The notes under the pieces are model-generated. The model saw only the letters and a list, made by a program, of their open reading frames with translations, had not been told where the DNA came from and made no database searches. The position numbers and the translations under genes were made by a program. Of a DNA stretch of 53,666 nucleotides, positions 9,301 through 17,229 are shown one piece after another. How positions within the stretch are numbered: position 1 is the stretch's first letter; each line of letters starts with the position of its first letter. Origin of the DNA: Actinomyces gerencseriae DSM 6844 (GTDB lineage Bacteria > Actinomycetota > Actinomycetes > Actinomycetales > Actinomycetaceae); contig NZ_KE386871.1 in the NCBI RefSeq assembly GCF_000429265.1, positions 1 through 53,666 of the forward strand. Direction: 5' to 3'.

Positions 9301-10093
9301 CGACCGCCATGTGCTCGAGCACGTGGCGCCGCCCGTCGAGGTCCAGCTCGCTCATGACGGAGGCGGGCAGCGCGTCCGCGTGCCCGGTGAGGTAGTCGGT
9401 CACACCGGGCAGGTCGGCCGGTGACAGGCGCCTGAAGGTCGAGTAGGAGTAGGTCGCCAGGAAGAGGGCCGCGGGTATGCGGTCCTCCCCGTCATCGCGG
9501 GCGTCCTCCTGCTCGTCCCCCTGGTGGCCCTCCTCAGTCAGCAGGGTCACCAGGCGTCGGGCGTCCCAGCCCGACCGGTCCTGTCCCAGCCGCTCGGCAT
9601 GGGCGCGGAGAGTCGTCCCCACGTCCTCGCGGTCGATGGTCCACACGACGTCCCCGAGGAGCGCCTCCAACCAACCGGGAGCGCGCCCCGAAGGCGGCTC
9701 GCGATCGGTGCCGGCCCGCAGGACGGCGTCCAGGAGCCGTCCGAGTCGCGCCCACTGGCGCGGGAGCACCCGGTCGCTGCGGTAGAGGGCGTCACGCAGG
9801 GCGAGGACCGGGCCCACCGTGTGGTCCGCGGGCCTCCACCTGATCCCCACGGCTTCGAGACGCCCGCGCCGAGAGCCGTTCCCCCAGAGGAAGTGGGAGG
9901 CGCCCATGACCGCGGGCACAAGGAGGCTCCTCGGATCGTCCCCGTGGGAGGAGATGTCGAGCAGGACCTCCGAGCTCGCGCCGTCGACGACGTAGTCGAC
10001 CGCGCGGACGTGCAGAGACTCGTCCACCGCCCTGAGCGGCAGCAGGGCGCGGTCGACGAGCCGGCGGACTGCGGGATCGGTCATGGAGGTCAC
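6341..10093 (-). CDS. DUF4132 protein, copy 1 (1250 aa), YehI/MolR-like
   Basis: Giant cytosolic protein of the DUF4132 family (E. coli YehI/MolR relatives), last gene of the MoxR/vWA operon. Residues ~1-800 are rich in helical Ala/Leu-Arg repeats that read like HEAT-type repeats (for example RRAEIRASAAAWVGSLGESA). The C-terminal third holds the conserved DUF4132 region: AEERGWSAEELADRTIP, FDDDGLLRLSYG, LYEAMCVGRTWTAAEW, RLVTRLIW and the terminal LGPYDSDWEKN. The GTG at 10093 was chosen because GAGGAG lies 5 nt upstream; ATG 10084 is an alternative. It is paralogous to the next gene over its whole length but carries about 67 extra residues (around 7608-7833) missing from that copy. The molecular function of DUF4132 is not established. 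Confidence 0.87.
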   Translation of the reverse strand: MTSMTDPAVRRLVDRALLPLRAVDESLHVRAVDYVVDGASSEVLLDISSHGDDPRSLLVPAVMGASHFLWGNGSRRGRLEAVGIRWRPADHTVGPVLALRDALYRSDRVLPRQWARLGRLLDAVLRAGTDREPPSGRAPGWLEALLGDVVWTIDREDVGTTLRAHAERLGQDRSGWDARRLVTLLTEEGHQGDEQEDARDDGEDRIPAALFLATYSYSTFRRLSPADLPGVTDYLTGHADALPASVMSELDLDGRRHVLEHMAVDAPWACAGAHLIAALAAGASKEVRREAIELLGELDPPVRNAALVPVLAVAPASRATELVEFLSVSEGGADLLAEAAEANRRLAEVICRTRARHDALSAEGADEPIILPPFTPLETGPSAAAVKVELRAALDRLAGRTDAQQNSWIRAAVDRARTTTDADLDALVAAADGETRERPALLGRFDVRWIAEHAPSLTLAHALRLHAVEAVGSPGYWWYGMTLSRYAGRGADPRAVEELMTRLGCDSDALVAGFHGHVFHSVEPETSWPWYAEHPELLREALADTCSATRALEILRGFPRVPVELLPAVADVAVGSSKVNRPLAQAVLRRHPRVRDLAEQGLTDRRAEIRASAAAWVGSLGESASAPALAEALRGEKRDVVRAGLLAALRDCGGDTDEFLSPGALGVEAAEGLRRRAPASLAWFDLDALPAVRWRGVGARSASPVDSTVIRWWVVLADRLKDPSGRGIIDLYLSLLEPADAAVLASYVVRAWVVRDTRHPAQEESRAHARTAGERAHDRAQRWLATCRADAHSARFLSRAEAEAAIPLEERVARAYAEHQRTYLGSAMTDKGLLAFAVRMDGAELAELVRSYMRANPGRRAQFDALVRCLHANSSPEALQVLLSIARRHTMAGVRSTAAALARDAAEERGWSAEELADRTIPAAGFDDDGLLRLSYGRREFVGRLTPEFTIALTDADGRSRRSLPAARSGEDEDAVKAARKRLTASRKEARTILALQSERLYEAMCVGRTWTAAEWRELLAAHPLVGRLVTRLIWTAAPPAEDEDDALIGPGGVEGISSTGGGVLTFRPTEDGALVGADDAVIELDERGRVGVAHGTLLDPGLAAAWREHLADYEVEPLFDQLSATAPRVEEGQEVVSDHEGHVTDTLAFRGTAAARGYRRGEVLDGGAFDTYAKVFSSAGLTAVLGFTGSWVPEENIPCATTGLSFKRGDRVPLSEVPPVLLAECYADYRALAALGPYDSDWEKNASPW

Positions 10094-10214
10094 GGGGTCT
10101 CCTCGTCTTGTTCCTGCTGCCGGCCCTCGCACCTCGCCGGTGGAGTCGGCTTCTGCTGCTCGGAGGATAACGGCGTGCGACGACACGAATCCGACGGCGC
10201 CGCCGCCCGGAGCC

Positions 10215-13200
10215 CTACCAGGCCTTGACGTTCTTCCTCCAGTCGGGGTCGTAGGGGCCCAGGTCCGCCAGAGCGGCGTAGTCGGCGCCGCACTCGGCCA
10301 GCAGCACCGGCGGCACCTCGGTCAGCGGCACCGGACGGCCCTCGTGGGTGAAGGACAGGCTCGTGATGGCGCAGGCCCTGTCGCCCTCCGGGACCCGGGT
10401 CCCGGTGAAGCCCAGCACCGCGGTGAGCGCTGCGGAGGCGAAGTCCTTGACGTAGGTGTCGAAAACGCCCTTGTCCCCGATGTCGCCGCGCTTGTAGCCG
10501 CGCCTGGCGACCGCGCTTTGCAGGGCGAGGGTGCCGGTCACGCGCCCCTCCAGGTCCCGCAGCTCCCTCTGCCCCTCCTCGATGCGCGGGGCGGTGGCGC
10601 TCAGCTGGTCGAACAGGGGCGTCACCTCGTAGTCGGCCAGGTGCTCGCGCCAGGCGACCGCCTCCTCATCACCGAGCCGGATCCGGTGCGCCAGGCGGAC
10701 GACGGAGCCCGGTGCGAGGTCCGCGAGGTCGACGGCGGCGTCGTCGACCCCGATGAGCGCCCCGTCCTCGACGGGCCGGAAAATCAGGGTCCCGGGGGAT
10801 CCGCCCGCCTCGCCGGTCCCGCCGATCGGATCGCCGTCGGTCATCTCCCCGCCGGCCCGGTCGGGCGGTGCCGCGCCCCCGGGCGGGACGGCCGCCCAGA
10901 TGAGCCGGGTGACGAGCCGGCCCATGATCGGGTGCGCCGCCAGCACCTCGCACCACTCGGGGACCGACCACGTCCGACCCGTGCACATGGCCTCGTGCAA
11001 CCGCTCCGTCTGGAGGCCCAGGACCGCCTTGACCTCCTTGCGCGCGGCCGTCAAACGCCGTTTCGCCTCCTTGACCACCGCGGCGTCCTCGCCGACCCTG
11101 GCCGCCGGCAGGGACATGCGGGCCCTTCCGGAGTCGTCGGCCAGCTCGATGGTGCCGCCCGGCCTCAGACGCCCCGTGAACCCCCGATCCCCGTAGGACA
11201 GGTGCAGCAGGCCGTCGTCGTCGAAGCCCGCCGTCGGGATGGTGCGGTCCGCCAGCTCCTCGGGGCTCCACCCCCGCTCCTCGGCGGTCCTCCTCACCAG
11301 GGCCGCGGCGGTGCCCCGGATACTGGCCATCGTGTGGCGTTGAGCGGCATCGAGCAGCACCTGGAGCGCCTCGGGACTGCCGTGGGCGTGCAGGACGTGC
11401 AGGAGCGCGTCGAGCCGGACGCGCAGCCTCGGGCCCGCCCGCATGCAGGAGCGCACCAGCTCCACCAGCCCGGCCCCGTCCATGCGCACCGCGAAGGCCA
11501 GGAGGCCCTTCGCCGTGGCCGGGCCCGGACGGGTCGGGGCGGCCCAGGCGCGCACCACGTGATCGGCCAGGGCGTCGGCGTCGGACGGCTCCAGCAGGGA
11601 CAGGTACAGGCCGATGATCCCGCGCCCGTCGGGCTCATTCAGTCCGTTGGCCAGGACCACCCACCACCGGATGATCCGCGGGTCGACGCCGGCGCCGTCC
11701 TTCCAGTGCACCTCCGGAAGGGCATCGAGGTCGAACCGGGCCAGGGACGCCGGCGTCCTCCTCTTGAGCCCCTCGGCGGCCTCGGCGCCCAGCACCCCGG
11801 GCGACAGGAACTCGCCCGCGTCCCCGCCGCACTCGCGCATGGCGAGCAGAAGGGCTGCCCGCACGACTCCCTTCCTCTCCTTGCGCAGGGCGGCCTCCAG
11901 CGCCGGGACCGAGGTCCGCTCCCCCAGGGAGCCGACCCAGGCGGCCGCCGAGGCCCGCGCCTCCGCCCTGCGCTCCGTCAGGCCCTGCTCGGCCAGCTCG
12001 CGCACCCGCGGGTGGGAGCGCAGCGCCGCCCGGGCCGGAGGGCGGCTCATCTCCGAGGAGCCCACCGCCCTGGCCGCCACCGCCCCCAGCAGCTCGGCGG
12101 GAATGCACGGCATGGCCCCCAGGATCTCCAGGGCGCGGGGAGCCTGCGAGGAGTTCCCGAGCAGTGCGCGCAGCAGCTCGGGGCGCTCGGCGAACCACGG
12201 CCACGACACCCGCGGATCACCGAAGTTGAAGAAGGCGTTGCCCATGCTCCTGGCCATCTCGCTCTCATCCAGATCGAGGCGCACGGCCAGATCCGACAGG
12301 GCGCGCGGATCGATCCCGTGCTTCGCGCAGTACTCGGCCGCCGAGTACGGATCGCCCCATGCGGTGGCGATCCGCACCACGTGGACCGGGGCCAGGCTCG
12401 GCGCGCTGCTGATGACGTCGATGACGCCGTACGTCCACCACGAGTCGAGTCGTCTCAAGTTCCTCGGGATCCTCCGGCTCCTGCCCTCGGCCACCGCCAG
12501 CAGGGCGTCGAGATCCGCGTCGACGATCCTCGCCCGCGACTCGCCCCTCTCCCTGGCGCGCTTCTCGAGCCGGTTCAGAGCGGATCGCAGCTCGGCCCTG
12601 GCCGGGGCCGCGGGGATGCCCGTCTCGATCGGGGTGAAGGACGGCATCTCGATGGGCGTCTCCTCCCCCGCGAGGATGTCCCGGCGGCTGAGGGCCCGGC
12701 GGACCGGCTCGGTCGGTCTCCTGCCAATCTCGGCCGCCCGGACGAGGATCTCGTCCCCGTCCTCGGCGACGGACAGGAGCTCCATCAGCTCGGTGGTTCG
12801 GGAGGCGGGGGCCTCGGCCAGCACCGGGGGCAGCGCTCTCAGGAGCACCGGTGCTCCCTGGGCCTTGAGCACCTCGATGGCGTCCCGCCGCAGCTGCCCC
12901 GACGCATCCACGGCCAGGGCGCCGACCAGGTGGGCCCCCGCGGCGGCCCATGGCTCACTCGCCCTCGCGCAGACGACCACACCGGTGCGGCCCCTGGGAC
13001 TCAGGTCGCCCAGCAGGCGGGCGGGCAGGTCGGCGGCGTGCTCCACGAGGTAGTCCAGCGTTCCGGGCAGCACCACCGGCAGGGGGTCGAACGGGCGCCA
13101 GCCGTAGCCGGAGACGTCATCGACTCCGGTGAAAGCGGTCAGGAAGACGGCGGCGGGCAGGTCCTCCTCGCCGACGCCGTCCTCGGAGAGGAGTGCGATC

Positions 13201-13736
13201 ATGCGGGGGAGGTCCCAGCCGGGTCTGACTCCCGCCAGCGGGTCCCTCGGCATCGCCGAACGCTCATCGAGCTGGATACGAGCGCTGCGCAGCACGTCGG
13301 AGATCAGCATGCACAACCAGGCGGGCACGCGATCGGGACCGGAATCGCTGCGCGACGCGCCGGCGCGGTCCACCGCCTCGAGAAGCCGCCCCAGACGCAC
13401 CCACTGGTCGATGGTGAGGGTATTGCTGCGGTAGAGGCGATCCCGCAGCCCCATGATCCCCTCCTTCCTGCTGTAGAGGTATTCGGGATTCTTCATCGGG
13501 ACGCCGGCCCTCCGGAGGCGGAGGCACCAGGAGTCGTGAGCGCTGAAGCCGGTCCCGGCCGGCCCCAGGCATTCCTGCGGTCCGGCTCCGGAGGACGCCA
13601 CGTCCATGAGCACGTGCGAGTCCGCACCAGTGACGACGTAGTCGATGCCGCCGCGGTGGAGCGCCGGATCCACCGCCTTGAGCGGCAGGAGGGCGCGGGA
13701 GACGAGCCGGCGCCGGAGGGGGGCGAGGAGGATCAT
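10215..13736 (-). CDS. DUF4132 protein, copy 2 (1173 aa), YehI/MolR-like
   Basis: Paralogue of the downstream gene and fifth gene of the operon, starting 23 nt after the SWIM gene stop. The two copies align from LVSRALLPLKAVD to the shared ending PPVLLAEC-ADY-ALA-LGPYD-DW-KN. This copy has the same helical-repeat half (HPRVRELAEQGLTERRAEAR) and DUF4132 C-terminus (EERGWSPEELADRTIPTAGF, LHEAMCTGRTWSVPEW, GRLVTRLIWA). A deletion of roughly 67 residues relative to copy 1 falls between VVRAW and KGLLAF, where only 11 residues remain. No strong ribosome binding site is seen before ATG 13736, so translation may depend on coupling to the upstream gene. Function unknown. Tandem retention of two such large genes suggests different partners or targets. 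Confidence 0.87.
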   Translation of the reverse strand: MILLAPLRRRLVSRALLPLKAVDPALHRGGIDYVVTGADSHVLMDVASSGAGPQECLGPAGTGFSAHDSWCLRLRRAGVPMKNPEYLYSRKEGIMGLRDRLYRSNTLTIDQWVRLGRLLEAVDRAGASRSDSGPDRVPAWLCMLISDVLRSARIQLDERSAMPRDPLAGVRPGWDLPRMIALLSEDGVGEEDLPAAVFLTAFTGVDDVSGYGWRPFDPLPVVLPGTLDYLVEHAADLPARLLGDLSPRGRTGVVVCARASEPWAAAGAHLVGALAVDASGQLRRDAIEVLKAQGAPVLLRALPPVLAEAPASRTTELMELLSVAEDGDEILVRAAEIGRRPTEPVRRALSRRDILAGEETPIEMPSFTPIETGIPAAPARAELRSALNRLEKRARERGESRARIVDADLDALLAVAEGRSRRIPRNLRRLDSWWTYGVIDVISSAPSLAPVHVVRIATAWGDPYSAAEYCAKHGIDPRALSDLAVRLDLDESEMARSMGNAFFNFGDPRVSWPWFAERPELLRALLGNSSQAPRALEILGAMPCIPAELLGAVAARAVGSSEMSRPPARAALRSHPRVRELAEQGLTERRAEARASAAAWVGSLGERTSVPALEAALRKERKGVVRAALLLAMRECGGDAGEFLSPGVLGAEAAEGLKRRTPASLARFDLDALPEVHWKDGAGVDPRIIRWWVVLANGLNEPDGRGIIGLYLSLLEPSDADALADHVVRAWAAPTRPGPATAKGLLAFAVRMDGAGLVELVRSCMRAGPRLRVRLDALLHVLHAHGSPEALQVLLDAAQRHTMASIRGTAAALVRRTAEERGWSPEELADRTIPTAGFDDDGLLHLSYGDRGFTGRLRPGGTIELADDSGRARMSLPAARVGEDAAVVKEAKRRLTAARKEVKAVLGLQTERLHEAMCTGRTWSVPEWCEVLAAHPIMGRLVTRLIWAAVPPGGAAPPDRAGGEMTDGDPIGGTGEAGGSPGTLIFRPVEDGALIGVDDAAVDLADLAPGSVVRLAHRIRLGDEEAVAWREHLADYEVTPLFDQLSATAPRIEEGQRELRDLEGRVTGTLALQSAVARRGYKRGDIGDKGVFDTYVKDFASAALTAVLGFTGTRVPEGDRACAITSLSFTHEGRPVPLTEVPPVLLAECGADYAALADLGPYDPDWRKNVKAW

Positions 13737-13759
13737 GGGCCATCATGGGCACGGCGTTC

Positions 13760-15988
13760 TCATATCGCCAGGGCCCGCACCCGGTCGACCACCGCGCAGG
13801 CGCGCAGGACCGCCCGCGGCCCGGCATCCTCCCCCGTCCCATCCAGGGCCGCGGCCAGGGTCTCCAGCCGGAGCTCGCGGGCGGTGCGCGCACGGGTGGT
13901 CAGCACGTGCGCGGTCATGCCCTCGGGGCGCAGGTCCCCGCCGGAGGCCGCGAGCGCGGTGAGCGCCTCGTGCGCGTCCCGGCACAGGGACTCCACCACC
14001 GGCACCGAGTCGGGGATCGGTGCCGGAGCGGTCGCCCCTGCGCGCAGCCGCTCCAGGCGCTCGGCGAGACGCCGGTAGAAGCGAGGGGCGCCGGCTCGCA
14101 CCGAGGAGATGCTGGGCGACAGCAGGGCGAGAGCGCCCCGGTCGCGCACGTAGATCCCGGTGGGCCGGTCCCCCTCCACGGTCATGGCGACCACCGGGAC
14201 GTTCCGGGCCAAGAGGTCGGCCACCAGGCGGGCCTCCATGCCGTCGGGGTCGAGGCGCAGCACGCGGGTCTCCCCCTCGATGCCGCGCACGGGCCACACG
14301 TACTGCTGGTGGATCTCATCCAGGTCGATCCTCCCCAGGCCCGACGAGCGGGTCAGCAGCAGCCGGACCGGCGGGGACGGGGGCTCGAAGCTCGCCGCCC
14401 GCGGGCCGCGACGGAACTCCCGGAGCTCCCGGGCGACGGCCGCCAGGTCAATGCCGTCGTAGCCGTCGTAGCCGACGCAGCCGTAGCGGCCATCGGCGCC
14501 ATCGCCGGCACCACCGTCATCCCTGCAGCCGTCACCGTCGCACCGGCTGACCGTGGTGCGGGTGGACGGGGCCAGGGTCCCGTCCGGTCCGCGGCTGGCG
14601 TCCTGAAGGCGCAGCGGGCCCGACAGCAGGACTCCGACGGAGGCGCCCCACACCAGGGGGACGTCCTCCGAGCGTCGGAAGGCGGGGTCGGCACCGGCGG
14701 CCCGCCCCGTCGTCACCGACTCCAGCCGGCGGCGCTCCAGGTCCCAGAAGCGGGCGGTGAGGCCGCGGCTCCCCGAGGGGGCGGTCCACCAGGCGGCCGA
14801 CAGGGGCACGAGCAGGCCCGGCCGGGTCCGCTCGACCTCGGCGCTCCCGAGCAGGACGGGATCCAGGGCGGCGGCGTCCAGCGCCCGTGTCAGGGACCAG
14901 GCGGCGGCCAGGGCGCTGAGGGCGGCGCTCTCGTCAACGGCGTCGTCGCGGCGGGCCACCGCGTGCACCGCTCCGGCGGCCAACACGAGCAGCCTGGCCA
15001 GGCGCGGGACCTCCTCCAGGCGGGCGACCTGGGCGAGGCGGTCGAGCTCATGGGCGCTGCGAGGTCCGGCGTGGGAGATCCCGGCGGCGATGACGCCCTC
15101 GATGGTGCGGGCGGTCGAGGCGAGCAGCCGGCGACGGCCGGCGGTCATGGCGGTGCTCCGGGCCGCCCAGGGCCAGGCCCTGCCCGCCCGGGCGAACAGG
15201 CGCACGACGGCCTGGAGGCGCCAGGCCGCGTGGGCGACCCGGGAGTGGCGCCCGGCCACGATCATGTCCCTGGGACCCAGACCCGCGACGACGACGACCT
15301 CGGGGGCGTCCGGCCAGGTGACGCTCAGGCGTCCCGGCGCGCGGGTGATCTCGAGGTCCGCGGCGAGCCGGGCCGGGTCGGCGTCCGCCAGGGCGGCGGT
15401 GACGCGGCGCAGCGCGGCCGCTCCCAGCGCCTTCTCGACGGCGGCGGGCTCCCAGGCGAGCACCTCCTCCAGGACCGGGTCCTGCGCGGGGACGGGCGCC
15501 GGGACCGCGGGCCCCGGAGCTCCCGAGGGCTCGGCGGGCTCAGAGGGCTCAGCCGGTTCGAAGGGCCCCGGTGCCTCCGCGGGGCCCTCCGCCGAGTCGG
15601 GCCCGGCGGGGTCGTCGGCACCGGGATCGGCTGCGCGAACCGCCTCGCGCATCCACAGGCAGGCGGCGACGACGTGAACGCACGTCCCGGCGACGGGGCA
15701 GGGGCAGCGCGCGTCCCGGGGCCCGTCGGTGGTGAGGACCACCGGCACCGGCGGCCGTCCGACCGCGACCGTCACGCTCCCGCCGTTCGCCTTCGCCTCC
15801 GCGTCCCGGACCTCGACGTGTCCGGCGGCCACCTCGGCGCGCCCGCGTCGCACGAGCCCACGGCTGGCCAGGGCCGCCAGGGCGACGTCGTCGAAGGCCG
15901 CATAGATCGAGTAGGCCGAGTAGGTCGAGCGGACCGGGGAGGTCGAGCGGACCGGGCGCGCCGGACCCCGGGAGGTCGAGTCGGTCAT
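13760..15988 (-). CDS. SWIM zinc-finger protein (YehQ-like), 742 aa
   Basis: The SWIM motif C95-x-C97-x5-C103-x-H105 (CPCPVAGTCVHV) lies near the N-terminus; SWIM fingers are predicted to bind DNA or protein. It is followed by a Pro/Glu/Ala-rich linker (PFEPAEPSEPAEPS), a long helical middle, an acidic Gly/Asp/Tyr-rich insertion (GYDGYDGID) and a C-terminal alpha/beta region. ATG 15988 was chosen because it forms an ATGA overlap with the vWA stop; the frame stays open upstream, but that region codes the vWA protein in another frame. SWIM proteins of this length next to vWA and MoxR genes match the E. coli YehQ arrangement. Biochemical role unknown. Confidence 0.88.
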   Translation of the reverse strand: MTDSTSRGPARPVRSTSPVRSTYSAYSIYAAFDDVALAALASRGLVRRGRAEVAAGHVEVRDAEAKANGGSVTVAVGRPPVPVVLTTDGPRDARCPCPVAGTCVHVVAACLWMREAVRAADPGADDPAGPDSAEGPAEAPGPFEPAEPSEPAEPSGAPGPAVPAPVPAQDPVLEEVLAWEPAAVEKALGAAALRRVTAALADADPARLAADLEITRAPGRLSVTWPDAPEVVVVAGLGPRDMIVAGRHSRVAHAAWRLQAVVRLFARAGRAWPWAARSTAMTAGRRRLLASTARTIEGVIAAGISHAGPRSAHELDRLAQVARLEEVPRLARLLVLAAGAVHAVARRDDAVDESAALSALAAAWSLTRALDAAALDPVLLGSAEVERTRPGLLVPLSAAWWTAPSGSRGLTARFWDLERRRLESVTTGRAAGADPAFRRSEDVPLVWGASVGVLLSGPLRLQDASRGPDGTLAPSTRTTVSRCDGDGCRDDGGAGDGADGRYGCVGYDGYDGIDLAAVARELREFRRGPRAASFEPPSPPVRLLLTRSSGLGRIDLDEIHQQYVWPVRGIEGETRVLRLDPDGMEARLVADLLARNVPVVAMTVEGDRPTGIYVRDRGALALLSPSISSVRAGAPRFYRRLAERLERLRAGATAPAPIPDSVPVVESLCRDAHEALTALAASGGDLRPEGMTAHVLTTRARTARELRLETLAAALDGTGEDAGPRAVLRACAVVDRVRALAI

Positions 15989-17229
15989 GCGGTCGCCTCG
16001 GCCAGCCAGGCGGCGAAGCGGTCCGGGGTCATCGCAGCGATCCGCATGCCGGCCGCGGCGAGCCTGTCGCCGACCGTCCGGTTGAACCAGGGCTCGCCGT
16101 CGTCGCCCAAGGATGCCAGTCCCAGCATGGTCACGCCCGAGGCCGCCAGATCCCGCACCCGGGCGACGAGCGCGGACACCGAGCCGCCCTCCCCGAAGTC
16201 GCTGATGAGCGCCAGGACGGTGCGGGTGGGCTGAGTCACCCGAGCGGCGGCGTAGTCCACGGCGTTGGCGATATTGGTGCCGCCGCCCAGCTGACAGGTC
16301 ATGAGGACCTCGACGGGGTCGTCGGCCAGGTGGCTGACGTCCACCACGGAGGTGTCGAAGAGGATGAGCCGCACGGACAGGCCGGGCAGGGACGCCAGGA
16401 TCGAGGCCATGACGGCGCTGTGGAGCAGGGAGGAGGCCATGGAGCCGGACTGGTCGACCAGGATGATGACGTCCCACTGCAGGTTCTGGCGCCGCTGCCG
16501 GGACATGAAGCGCACCTCCTGAACGAGCATGCGTCCGGTGTCCGGGTCCACGTTGCCCAGGTTGGCGGCGATGGTGCGGCGCCAGTCGAGGTTTCGCGCC
16601 GAGGCGCGGGGACTGCGCCGATTGCGCCGGCGGGCGCCGGTCAGGGCGGTGGTGACGGGGCGGCGCAGCCGCTCGATGGCGTCGGCGACGATGCGGGCGA
16701 TGAGCGCCCGCAAGCCGTCCGCCAGCCGGGACGGGATCGTGCCCTTGATGCGCAGCAGCGCGGCGCCGAGCTCGGGACTCGTCCGCACGGAGTCCACCGC
16801 GGCGGGGTCGGCGAGCAGGTCGGTCAGCCCGTAGCGGGTCAGGGCGTCGGACTCCATGCGCTCCAGGGCGGAGGCGGGGAGGAGGCGACGGGCCCCCTCG
16901 AGCCAATCGATGGTCCGCAGCGCCGAGGGCCCCAGTCCGCCGTCGCCGTCGGAGTCCCCCCGTCCCGCCGCATCCGGGCCGCCGCGGCCCAGGCGGTGGC
17001 CGCGCCCGGTGTACTCGCGGTCGTAGAGGTGGCCCAGGGCGTCGTCCAACCCGGCGTCCGCGGCCTCGCGCGGCAGGGCGGACTCGGCGTAGCGCCCCAG
17101 GATCATGCGCCAGCGGCGCGCCGCCAGCTCACCGTCCAGCTCACCGTCCGGGTCCCCGCCCGAGCCCCCGGTCGAGTCGCCGTCGCGGTCCCGGTCGGGG
17201 TCTCCGGGAGGCGCCGCCATCGCGGTCAT
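15985..17229 (-). CDS. vWA-domain protein (YehP/CoxE-like), 414 aa
   Basis: The N-terminal ~100 residues are Asp/Gly-rich and probably disordered (PDRDRDGDSTGGSGGDPDGE). A helical segment follows, and then a von Willebrand A domain with an intact MIDAS, D259-Q-S261-G-S263 (VILVDQSGSM), plus the MIDAS-completing threonine in GGGTNIANAV and aspartate in LISDFGEGG. vWA proteins act as metal-dependent adaptors for partner MoxR ATPases. ATG 17229 gives an ATGA overlap with the upstream DUF5682 gene, and its own stop overlaps the SWIM start by 4 nt. ATG 17220 is an alternative start. Confidence 0.92.
   Translation of the reverse strand: MTAMAAPPGDPDRDRDGDSTGGSGGDPDGELDGELAARRWRMILGRYAESALPREAADAGLDDALGHLYDREYTGRGHRLGRGGPDAAGRGDSDGDGGLGPSALRTIDWLEGARRLLPASALERMESDALTRYGLTDLLADPAAVDSVRTSPELGAALLRIKGTIPSRLADGLRALIARIVADAIERLRRPVTTALTGARRRNRRSPRASARNLDWRRTIAANLGNVDPDTGRMLVQEVRFMSRQRRQNLQWDVIILVDQSGSMASSLLHSAVMASILASLPGLSVRLILFDTSVVDVSHLADDPVEVLMTCQLGGGTNIANAVDYAAARVTQPTRTVLALISDFGEGGSVSALVARVRDLAASGVTMLGLASLGDDGEPWFNRTVGDRLAAAGMRIAAMTPDRFAAWLAEATA

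Noticed and set aside
10083..14078. Long plus-strand open frame opposite the DUF4132 and SWIM genes
   Set aside because: Antisense shadow in high-GC DNA; the translation is a low-complexity Gly/Arg/Gln/His mix, with no start signal or family match.
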